Shown here piece after piece: positions 1-7,556 of a DNA stretch of 64,000 bases. The notes beneath the pieces are model-generated. The model saw nothing but the letters and a program-made list of their open reading frames with translations, had not been told where the DNA came from and did no database searches. A program made the translations under genes and the position numbers. Origin of the DNA: Ignavibacteria bacterium. Its GTDB lineage: Bacteria; Bacteroidota; Ignavibacteria; Tepidaquicellales; Tepidaquicellaceae. Location: contig JADJMZ010000005.1 in the NCBI GenBank assembly GCA_016709315.1, positions 453,992-517,991 on the forward strand, given 5' to 3'. The stretch's first letter is position 1. Each line of letters begins with the position of its first letter.

Positions 1-941
1 GCCGTGCACCAGAATATATCCTCGTCTTTAATATCAAAAATATATTTTGTCGTTATATATGTCTGTACAGAATAACCTCCAGTGGTGTGAAGTATGCCTT
101 TCGGCTTGCCTGTAGTTCCGCTGGTGTAAAGAATAAACAAAGGATGCTCGCTGTTTAATTTTTCCGCCGGACAATGTTCATCTGCATCCTTCATTTCCTC
201 ATGATACCATTTGTCAATGAACTCATTCCACTTAATTTCACAGCCGCATCTGTTAATAACTATAACATTTTTGACCGAAGGACAATTCGGAATAGCTTCG
301 TCCACGTTATTTTTCAAATGAACTATCTGTCCTCTTCTGTATGCGCCGTCGGCAGTAATCACAAGTGAAGCTTCCGCATCCGTAATTCTGTCAACAAGAG
401 CGTGAGCGGAAAATCCGCCGAAAATTACCGAATGCACAGCTCCTATCCTGGCGCAGGAAAGCATTGCTACCACTGCTTCAGGGATCATCGGCATATAAAT
501 AACTACTCTGTCTCCTTTTTTAATACCAAGATTTTTCAGAACATTGGAAAACTTACAGACCTCATTGTGTAACTGATTGTATGTCAGAGTTTTTGTATCT
601 CCGTGCTCGCCTTCAAAAAACAAAGCGACTTTATTTTTTCTGTGACCTTCAAGATGTCTGTCGAGACAATTGTAAGACAGATTTATTTTCCCTCCTGTAA
701 ACCATTGTGAATGCGGAGCTTTCCATTTCAATACATTTGTCCACTTCTTGAACCAGTGAAGTTCTTCTGCAACTTTCCCCCAAAACTTTTCCGGATCCTT
801 TATTGATCTGTCATAAGCTTTCCTGTATTGCTGAAATGATTTTATGTATGCGGCTGAAGAAAAAGATTTATCCGGCTTGAATAATCTGTTCTCTCTGGAA
901 AGAGAAGTGATGTTCTGCTCTTTTTTCTTTTTGTCTGACAT
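1..941 (-). CDS. acsA: Acetyl-coenzyme A synthetase, N-terminal part (cut by window edge)
   Basis: Reading the minus strand from an ATG at 941 gives about 313 residues open to the window edge; the C-terminal half lies outside. The enzyme makes acetyl-CoA from acetate, ATP and CoA in the cytoplasm. The start MSDKKKKEQN is followed by the AMP-synthetase N-terminal domain (NLSYNCLDRH, FGGFSAHALVDRI) and the adenylate-forming P-loop YTSGTTGKPKG at about residue 275, then ILHTTGGY. These are typical of Acs rather than of long-chain acyl-CoA ligases. The gene stands alone, with a 315-base gap to the next minus-strand gene upstream. Confidence 0.93.
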   Translation of the reverse strand, partial: MSDKKKKEQNITSLSRENRLFKPDKSFSSAAYIKSFQQYRKAYDRSIKDPEKFWGKVAEELHWFKKWTNVLKWKAPHSQWFTGGKINLSYNCLDRHLEGHRKNKVALFFEGEHGDTKTLTYNQLHNEVCKFSNVLKNLGIKKGDRVVIYMPMIPEAVVAMLSCARIGAVHSVIFGGFSAHALVDRITDAEASLVITADGAYRRGQIVHLKNNVDEAIPNCPSVKNVIVINRCGCEIKWNEFIDKWYHEEMKDADEHCPAEKLNSEHPLFILYTSGTTGKPKGILHTTGGYSVQTYITTKYIFDIKDEDIFWCT

Positions 942-1256
942 AATGAATTAAAAATTTTTAATTGATCAAAATTAAGTATTTAGATTCAAATAAAAAACGC
1001 TCTACAGAAACAATCAAACCGCTGATTCGAAGCCGCGTATATTCTGAATTTCTTTTTGGTAATTCCTAAATGCTGATTTCAAATGCATGAGAAACATAAA
1101 ATAGTTATTGGAGAGTGTGTAAGAGTATGAAAAGATATTTACAATATCCGGATAAATTTATTCGGCAGATCGGGTGACATATCCGTTGTGTTGAAACCTT
1201 ATTTCAATTATGAAACATATTTCAAATTAATTCTTTATGCAGGCATGCTATTGAAA
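942..1256. other. Intergenic region upstream of acsA, no gene seen
   Basis: AT-rich spacer between the sulfotransferase gene and acsA, both on the minus strand. No ORF above about 16 codons, no tRNA and no clear hairpin with a U-run. It presumably carries the acsA promoter, but no convincing -35/-10 pair could be fixed. Confidence 0.4.
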
Positions 1257-1955
1257 TTAAAGATTTAATTTACTTTTAGCATAATTATATATTTCATAAT
1301 CCAGTTCATTATATTTTTTGAAATTATCTATGTATTCTTCTGTAAGCAAAACTAACTGTTCATCTTTCTCGGAATAGTTAAGTAAAGGTACTTTCAGTTT
1401 TGGTTTGTTTAATCTTTCCGCTAGTATATCAAAAGAGTATTGAAGTTTTTCTGTTATGCCAATAAAAAAATATCTGTCAAGAACATCTTTATAATATTCT
1501 TCATCACATCCCATATAATAAGAAATTAGATTTCTGTTAGATTCAATGAAATCTTTTAAAGTCGAATTCATCCTGCCGAATTTTCTTGAGTAATAGTAAA
1601 ATGAAATAAAAAAATCCAAGGGTTCTCTAAGAAATGTAAAACACTTTATCTCATCTTTTCTGGAAATAATTTCAGGATATCGCTGATGTACAAAAGTACC
1701 GTCACAAAGATAATGACCTGCTATGCAATGATCACTGCTTATAAGATCAATATTAATCCTGTTATTAATATACATATTCAAATCATCTGAACTTTCATGA
1801 TAATCCGGAATTATGTTAAACCATTTGCTTAAAACTGAAATAACCGAAGTTCCACCGCATTTCATCATATGATGAAATATATAAGCAGGTTTGTGCTTTA
1901 GAAATTGCCCGGGAGAAGAGAATGTATTTGAAGTAAGAATGTAAACTTTTTTCAT
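1257..1955 (-). CDS. Sulfotransferase family 2-like protein
   Basis: 232 residues. The N-terminus holds a sulfotransferase 5'-phosphosulfate-binding loop (HHMMKCGGTS, about residues 28-37). A second motif, FLREPLDFFISFYYYSR at about residues 107-123, matches the 3'-phosphate-binding segment with its RxP...S pattern. Known relatives move sulfate from PAPS to a carbohydrate hydroxyl, often on surface polysaccharides. There is no signal peptide or membrane segment. The gene is monocistronic and AT-rich and has no polysaccharide genes beside it, which would fit an acquired gene. The substrate cannot be told. Confidence 0.72.
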   Translation of the reverse strand: MKKVYILTSNTFSSPGQFLKHKPAYIFHHMMKCGGTSVISVLSKWFNIIPDYHESSDDLNMYINNRINIDLISSDHCIAGHYLCDGTFVHQRYPEIISRKDEIKCFTFLREPLDFFISFYYYSRKFGRMNSTLKDFIESNRNLISYYMGCDEEYYKDVLDRYFFIGITEKLQYSFDILAERLNKPKLKVPLLNYSEKDEQLVLLTEEYIDNFKKYNELDYEIYNYAKSKLNL

Positions 1956-2224
1956 TTTCAGTATTTCTGATATATTAGCATATAAAAGAATTGCAGATAT
2001 TTATTTTCATATTAATTTTGCATACAACAATTTACAATTCAAATAACAGTGTATATTAATTCCGTAACTACCTTCATCATTATGCTAATTATTAATTTAG
2101 AAAGAAATTTATTTCAATAACAAATCTTTTGCGTAAATTTATTTTGCATTTTATCGCATAATATTCTTAAATTGATTTAACATCTTAATTTAATTAATTT
2201 GAATAAAATAAAACAAATTGAAAG

Positions 2225-3157
2225 ATGAGCAGGATTGCTTTTGTTTTCCCCGGACAAGGTTCGCAGACAGTGGGCATGGGAAAAGATTTGTACGAGGAAT
2301 TTGAGATTGCTAAGGAAATTTATTCTGCAGCCGATGACATTATGGGAATGCACTTGAGCGCAATTTCTTTTGACGGACCTGCGGAAATACTTACTCAGAC
2401 TCACATAACACAGCCGGCGCTTTTTGTTCACTCCTATATTCTTACCAGACTTATCGGTGATAAAATCAAAGCTCATACTACTGCAGGACATTCTCTCGGA
2501 GAATATACTGCAAATGTATTTGCTGAATCAATTTCTTTTGAAGCAGGTTTAAAACTTGTCATTAAAAGAGGAAATCTGATGAAAGAATCAGGCAGTATCA
2601 GACCCGGCACTATGGCAGCTATAATCGGACTTGACCAGAATCAGATTGAAGAAATTTGCAATAAAGCTTCGGAGCATCAGATCGTTCAGCCTGCTAATTA
2701 CAATGCTCCGGGACAAATCGTTATTTCAGGAGATGTGGATGCTGTAAGACGCGCAATGAAAATAGCAAAAGAAGAACCTTACAAAGCAAGAATGGCAAAA
2801 GAACTTCAGGTCAGCGGTGCATTTCATTCGGAATTAATGGTGACATCATCAGAAGAGTTGAGAGTCACACTTGACAAGACTGAATTTAAAAATGCTGCTA
2901 TACCTGTCTTTACAAATTCAGATGCCGAACCGGTAGAAGATAAAGACATAATAAGAAATTCTCTTTTCAGACAGCTAATGTCTTCGGTGAAATGGCAGGG
3001 ACTTACTGAATGCATGATAAACGAATTTAATGTTTCCAAGTTTTATGAAATCGGTTCCGGGAAAGTACTTACCGGGCTTATAAAAAGAATTAACCCTGAT
3101 GTTGAAATTCACAATATCGGAACTGCCGAAGATCTTAAAAATTATAATTTAATATGA
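2225..3157 (+). CDS. fabD: Malonyl-CoA:ACP transacylase
   Basis: 310 residues, the usual length for FabD. It moves malonyl from CoA to acyl carrier protein to feed type II fatty acid synthesis. The N-terminal FPGQGSQ is complete, the catalytic serine lies in GHSLGE (Ser90), and the partner histidine is in GAFHSELM (His201). The stop overlaps the next gene by four bases (ATGA), so translation is probably coupled. First gene of a plus-strand run that includes fabG. Confidence 0.97.
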   Translation: MSRIAFVFPGQGSQTVGMGKDLYEEFEIAKEIYSAADDIMGMHLSAISFDGPAEILTQTHITQPALFVHSYILTRLIGDKIKAHTTAGHSLGEYTANVFAESISFEAGLKLVIKRGNLMKESGSIRPGTMAAIIGLDQNQIEEICNKASEHQIVQPANYNAPGQIVISGDVDAVRRAMKIAKEEPYKARMAKELQVSGAFHSELMVTSSEELRVTLDKTEFKNAAIPVFTNSDAEPVEDKDIIRNSLFRQLMSSVKWQGLTECMINEFNVSKFYEIGSGKVLTGLIKRINPDVEIHNIGTAEDLKNYNLI

Positions 3158-3789
3158 GCGAAGAAACAGAGTATCTTGAATTTAAAGGAATGAAAATAGA
3201 TCCTGTTATTTTTACACAGGGTTTTGTGCCCGGCTGCAATATTAGTATTTGCGGCGGTCAGTGCTGTAACTGGGGAGTATATATGGACAGGGATTTTCAG
3301 CCGGTGATAATGGAGTATGAAAATCAGATAAAGGATGTAATGGATGAGTTTCAGCCGAGAGACAGTTCGCTGTGGTTTGAAAAAGAACTTGAGGAAGACA
3401 CCGATTTTCCATCGGGTTATGCGATTGGCACTGAGCTCTTTGTAAATAATAAGGGAACAACTCAATGTGTTTTTAAGGATAAGCGCGGTTACTGCTCGCT
3501 TCAGGTAATGGCAGTTGAGAACGGCAAACACAAATGGGAAATCAAACCTAAGTACTGCATAATGTATCCGATAACAATTATTGATGAAGTGCTTACTGTT
3601 GACAATGATCATTCTGAACGGCTTGACTACTGCGGAGTTCAGCACACTGAAAATTATACCCAGACTATTTTTGATGCTATGACGGAGGAAATTAAATTCA
3701 TTCTGGGAGAAGAAGGATATAATTTTCTCAATGAGCACTACAAAAAAAATTATCAGAAAAAATATCAGATCGAAATTAAAATCAATTAA
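3154..3789 (+). CDS. DUF3109-like cysteine-cluster protein
   Basis: 211 residues with a cysteine pattern resembling DUF3109/YkgJ-type proteins, which are thought to bind Zn or Fe-S. Cysteines occur in CNISICGGQCC (about residues 28-38), CVFKDKRGYC (about 104-113), KPKYC and LDYCG. The start codon overlaps the fabD stop. No catalytic function is established for the family. Co-translation with fabD and proximity to fabG suggest a housekeeping role, but that is only context. No membrane segment. Confidence 0.7.
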   Translation: MSEETEYLEFKGMKIDPVIFTQGFVPGCNISICGGQCCNWGVYMDRDFQPVIMEYENQIKDVMDEFQPRDSSLWFEKELEEDTDFPSGYAIGTELFVNNKGTTQCVFKDKRGYCSLQVMAVENGKHKWEIKPKYCIMYPITIIDEVLTVDNDHSERLDYCGVQHTENYTQTIFDAMTEEIKFILGEEGYNFLNEHYKKNYQKKYQIEIKIN

Positions 3790-3810
3790 CTTTAAAACAA
3801 AAAACACCGG

Positions 3811-4539
3811 ATGACGGAATTCAGTGACAAAGTAGTTCTCATTACAGGCGGATCAAGAGGAATCGGTAAAGCAATAGCTGAACTTTTTATAAATGAAAAT
3901 GCGACTGTGATAGTTACTTACAGAAATTCAATCGATAATGAATATTTCAATTCAAAAAATATTTTTCATTTTAAATGTGATGTGGCTGATATGAAATCTG
4001 TCCAGGAAGTTACTGACGGTATATTGAAAGACCATTCAAAGATAGATGTGCTGGTAAACAATGCCGGAATTACTAAAGACGGGCTGCTTATGAGAATGAG
4101 TGAGGAAGACTGGGATGCTGTACTGGATACGAATTTAAAAGGAGTATTCAATATGACAAAAGCTGTTTCAAGAAGTATGATGAGCAAGCGGTACGGAAAA
4201 ATAATCAACATAACTTCGATTGTCGGTATCACGGGAAATGCAGGTCAGTCAAATTATGTTGCTTCAAAAGCCGGAGTTATAGGATTTACAAAGTCCGTTG
4301 CAAAGGAACTTGCTTCAAGGAATATTAATATCAACGCAGTAGCTCCGGGATTCATTGAAACCGAAATGACTGATAAACTTCCTGAAGAAGTCAGAAAGAA
4401 TTATATGAATGCTATTCCTCTGAAAAGATTCGGCAAAGGTGAAGACATAGCTAAAACTGTCAGATTCCTTGCATCAGATGATTCGGGATATATTACAGGG
4501 CAGACTATCTGCGTTGACGGCGGAATAGTAATGCAGTAA
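3811..4539 (+). CDS. fabG: 3-oxoacyl-ACP reductase
   Basis: 242-residue classical short-chain dehydrogenase. It reduces 3-oxoacyl-ACP with NADPH in the fatty acid elongation cycle. Visible motifs are the cofactor loop GGSRGIG (13-19), NNAG (83-86), a catalytic serine near 136, and Tyr149/Lys153 in YVASK. The C-terminus DGGIVMQ and the PGFIETEMT segment are typical of FabG. It sits 21 bases after the DUF3109 gene and close to fabD, which favours FabG over other SDR types. Confidence 0.93.
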   Translation: MTEFSDKVVLITGGSRGIGKAIAELFINENATVIVTYRNSIDNEYFNSKNIFHFKCDVADMKSVQEVTDGILKDHSKIDVLVNNAGITKDGLLMRMSEEDWDAVLDTNLKGVFNMTKAVSRSMMSKRYGKIINITSIVGITGNAGQSNYVASKAGVIGFTKSVAKELASRNININAVAPGFIETEMTDKLPEEVRKNYMNAIPLKRFGKGEDIAKTVRFLASDDSGYITGQTICVDGGIVMQ

Positions 4540-4569
4540 AAAATATTTTATAAACCTAATAAAGACAGA

Positions 4570-4971
4570 ATGAATTCAAATAAACACAACCTACCTTTAC
4601 TTCCAAAATTTTTTCTGCTGTCAGCAGTGTTATTCTTTCTTGTTTCAGGATGCAAAACAAACATGGACAATATTATTGGAAAGGTTTATCTGTATGAAGA
4701 CAGTGTATTCACTTTTACTGCCGGTTTTGACAAAGACACACTTTATTATATTATGAAAGATGCGCAGCGTCCTTATTTTCACAGATCAAAATATACATCC
4801 AAAAAAGTAGATGACTCTACTTTTATAATAGAGTTAACTGACAAGCCGAAATTCTGGGAAAAGAATACCTGGGAAATTGTAGTAAATGACAGCAAAGGAT
4901 TTTTCTCAAAAGAATCACGGAAGTATTACAAACTTTATTCGGACAGCATGATTGTAAAAAAAGCTTTTTAA
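4570..4971 (+). CDS. Small putative lipoprotein
   Basis: 133 residues. A hydrophobic leader ends in a lipobox-like LVSGC with Cys28, so the mature protein is probably lipid-anchored. The rest is polar and rich in Lys, Asp and aromatic residues (KYTSKKVDDSTF, KPKFWEKNTWEI) and matches no family I recognise. It lies 30 bases after fabG on the same strand and may be part of the same transcript. Confidence 0.62.
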   Translation: MNSNKHNLPLLPKFFLLSAVLFFLVSGCKTNMDNIIGKVYLYEDSVFTFTAGFDKDTLYYIMKDAQRPYFHRSKYTSKKVDDSTFIIELTDKPKFWEKNTWEIVVNDSKGFFSKESRKYYKLYSDSMIVKKAF

Positions 4972-5063
4972 ATCTTTAGTAAGTTAAGAAGTAAGAGTAT
5001 TTTTATTATGAGTATTCCTGAACAGCAGATGATAAGTATTTTGAAATTTTAATCTCAGAAAAA

Positions 5064-6638
5064 ATGAACAGTAAAATAAAATTAAGAAAAGAAACTTTTA
5101 AAACAGATTCGGAAATTTTAATTCCGGAATTTTTAAACTCTTCGGACACTCTTCCTGACCCGGGAGTTTATCCTTATATCAGAGGAGTTCACGGGTCCAT
5201 GTACCGCTCAAGATTCTGGACAATGAGACAGTATGCCGGATTCGCATCAGCAGAAGAGTCAAATAAAAGATATAAATTTTTAATAGGATCCGGGACAACA
5301 GGGCTTTCAATTGCGTTTGACCTTCCTACTCAGATAGGGTATGACAGCGATGATCACATGAGTGAAGGCGAAGTTGGCAAAGCGGGAGTAGCAATAGATT
5401 CTCTTGAGGACATGGAAACTTTGTTTGATGGAATTACACTCGGAGAGATTACTACATCTATGACTATAAATTCTACAGCAGCCATTCTTCTTATGATGTA
5501 CGTTGCAATTGCAAAAAGACAAAATGCAGATCTGAAAAAGTTATCCGGCACTATACAAAATGACTTACTGAAAGAGTATATTGCAAGAGGAACATATATT
5601 TACCCGCCAAAGCAATCAATGAGACTTATCACAGACATTTTCAAGTATTGCAGCCAGAATCTTCCTTCATGGAATACGATTTCAATAAGCGGATATCATA
5701 TAAGGGAAGCAGGATCGAGTGCTGTTCATGAGGTTGCATTTACACTTTCCGACGGCATCGAATATGTTAAAAGCGCAATTGAATCAGGACTCGATGTTGA
5801 TGATTTTGCCAAAAGACTTTCTTTCTTTTTTAATTCGCATAATAATTTCGCTGAAGAAGTGGCAAAGTTCAGAGCTGCAAGAAAAATCTGGGCTGTAATA
5901 ATGAAAGAAAGATTTAATGCAAAAGATGAAAACAGCATGAAGCTGCGATTTCATGCTCAGACCGGAGGGTCTACTCTTTCTGATAAACAAATTGAGAACA
6001 ACATTGTAAGAGTTACTATTCAGGCTCTTGCCGCTGTACTGGGAGGATGTCAGTCTCTTCATACTAACGGAAAGGATGAAGCTATTGCACTTCCGACCGA
6101 ACTGGCAGTTCAGACTGCATTAAGGACACAGCAGATAATTGCTTATGAAAGCGGAGTTGCAGACAGCGTTGATTTGCTCGGCGGTTCCTATCTGATCGAA
6201 TATCTGACAAAACAGATAGAAGAGAAAGCCTGGGAATATATTAAAAAGATTGATGATCTTGGAGGCGCTTCCAAAGCTATAGAGGTTGGGTTTCAGAAAA
6301 ATGAGATCGAGCAGAATGCTTACCAGACTCAATTGGATATTGAGAATAAAAAGATCATTGAAGTAGGTGTAAATGAATTCACGACTGAGCATGATGAGGA
6401 GCATATCGTGTTTAAAGTGGATGATAATGTCAGAAAGAAACAAATAGAAAAGCTTAAAACTCTGAGAAAGAAAAGGGATAATGCAAAAGTAAACTCAATA
6501 CTCGAGACTATAAAGTTAAAGGCAATGACGGATGAAAACCTGCTTTCATTTATTCTTGAAGCAGTTGAAAATTATGCAACTGTCGGGGAAATTTCAAATT
6601 CACTCAGAGAAGTCTGGGGAGAGTATAAAGCTTTTTAG
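5064..6638 (+). CDS. Methylmalonyl-CoA mutase, catalytic (large) subunit without B12 domain
   Basis: 524 residues covering only the substrate-binding TIM-barrel part of the mutase family. The C-terminal cobalamin-binding domain (DxHxxG) is absent, so a separate B12 subunit is needed. Substrate-determining residues of true methylmalonyl-CoA mutase are kept: Tyr57 in RQYAGF (family Tyr89) and Arg175 in ARGTYIYPP (family Arg207). The catalytic histidine is His212 in SISGYH (family His244). This argues against isobutyryl-CoA mutase. The reaction links succinyl-CoA and methylmalonyl-CoA. An ATG is used and an SDR gene follows after 30 bases. Confidence 0.9.
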   Translation: MNSKIKLRKETFKTDSEILIPEFLNSSDTLPDPGVYPYIRGVHGSMYRSRFWTMRQYAGFASAEESNKRYKFLIGSGTTGLSIAFDLPTQIGYDSDDHMSEGEVGKAGVAIDSLEDMETLFDGITLGEITTSMTINSTAAILLMMYVAIAKRQNADLKKLSGTIQNDLLKEYIARGTYIYPPKQSMRLITDIFKYCSQNLPSWNTISISGYHIREAGSSAVHEVAFTLSDGIEYVKSAIESGLDVDDFAKRLSFFFNSHNNFAEEVAKFRAARKIWAVIMKERFNAKDENSMKLRFHAQTGGSTLSDKQIENNIVRVTIQALAAVLGGCQSLHTNGKDEAIALPTELAVQTALRTQQIIAYESGVADSVDLLGGSYLIEYLTKQIEEKAWEYIKKIDDLGGASKAIEVGFQKNEIEQNAYQTQLDIENKKIIEVGVNEFTTEHDEEHIVFKVDDNVRKKQIEKLKTLRKKRDNAKVNSILETIKLKAMTDENLLSFILEAVENYATVGEISNSLREVWGEYKAF

Positions 6639-6668
6639 TATTTTTCTGATAAATTACAAAACACAATT

Positions 6669-7379
6669 ATGATTCAAAAAGTCATCTGGATCACAGGAGC
6701 TTCCACAGGGATCGGAAAAGAAATTGCTATGGAATTTTCAAGAGCGGGACACATAGTAGTAGTAACTGCTAGAAGAAAATCCAGACTTGTAAAAATAGTA
6801 AGCGAGATCAAGTTTGCTGACAGGGAAGCTTCAGCTTTTGTCTGTAATGTAATGTCCGAAAGAAGCGTTCAGATAACTGCAAAAAGGATTCGTGAAAAGT
6901 ACGGAAGCATTGATGTGCTGGTTAACAATGCCGGTGTTACAGTTTTCAAATCTTTTCTGGAAACAAAAACTTTTGATTATGATAACGTTATTGATACAAA
7001 CCTCCGGGGTTCTTTTCTTTGCATGAAAAATGTAATCCCACAGATGATAAAGAATAAGAAAGGACATATCATAAACATACTTTCGGTAGCTGCTAATACA
7101 GCTTTTGAAAACAGTTCGGTCTATTCAGCTTCCAAAGCAGGATTACTTGCAATGTCAAACGGATTAAGAGAAGAAGTAAGAAGATACAATATCAAAGTCA
7201 CTAATATTTTGCCTGGAGCGACAGAAACACCAATGTGGGACAGCAAATCAAGACAAAGATATAAAAACAGAATGATGTCCCCTTCTGATATTGCCAGAAT
7301 AACGCTTGAAGTTTTTCAGCAGCCCAGAAAAGTACTGATAGAAGAGGTAATTATCCGACCTGTTAAAGGCGATATATAA
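6669..7379 (+). CDS. Short-chain dehydrogenase/reductase
   Basis: 236-residue classical SDR with cofactor loop GASTGIG (10-16), NNAGVT, an N..S..YxxxK catalytic set in SVYSASKAG, and PGATETPMW after it. Cytoplasmic and probably NADP-dependent. It resembles YdfG-like SDRs acting on small hydroxy acids or ketones, but the substrate is unknown. It follows the mutase gene by 30 bases and is probably in the same transcript. It is clearly diverged from the FabG at 3.8 kb. Confidence 0.85.
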   Translation: MIQKVIWITGASTGIGKEIAMEFSRAGHIVVVTARRKSRLVKIVSEIKFADREASAFVCNVMSERSVQITAKRIREKYGSIDVLVNNAGVTVFKSFLETKTFDYDNVIDTNLRGSFLCMKNVIPQMIKNKKGHIINILSVAANTAFENSSVYSASKAGLLAMSNGLREEVRRYNIKVTNILPGATETPMWDSKSRQRYKNRMMSPSDIARITLEVFQQPRKVLIEEVIIRPVKGDI

Positions 7380-7449
7380 TTTTTTTGCCGATATAACTCA
7401 ACAAGTTATTACATTGCAGGCAAAAGGCTCAAAATTGCTGTAAATTACA

Positions 7450-7478
7450 TTGACATTTCTGCAAAGTAAAAGTATATT
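7450..7478 (+). promoter_or_regulatory. Strong sigma70-like promoter for secD-secF
   Basis: TTGACA (7450-7455), 17-base spacer, TATATT (7473-7478), about 80 bases before the secD start. It matches the general bacterial housekeeping promoter rather than the Bacteroidia TAnnTTTG type. Confidence 0.65.
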
Positions 7479-7556
7479 GCTTGCTGTATTTTATTTATTT
7501 TTATAGTAATAAATTAATCAAATTATTAAATTTTATTTTCAATACGGAGTGAAAAT

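Noticed and set aside
174..368. Plus-strand frame of 64 codons near the left edge
   Set aside because: It lies opposite the acsA gene, which has clear acetyl-CoA synthetase motifs.
3142..3807. Minus-strand frame of 221 codons opposite the DUF3109 gene
   Set aside because: It overlaps a convincing cysteine-cluster protein that is translationally coupled to fabD; its hydrophobic composition is what the antisense of this gene would give.
4972..5063. Short ATG-started frame of 14 codons before the mutase gene
   Set aside because: Too short, with no supporting signal.
7381..7430. Terminator behind the SDR gene (TTTTGCC...GGCAAAA with inner ATAACT/AGTTAT)
   Set aside because: The outer arms are far apart and the T-run is on the wrong side for the plus-strand operon; pairing is weak.
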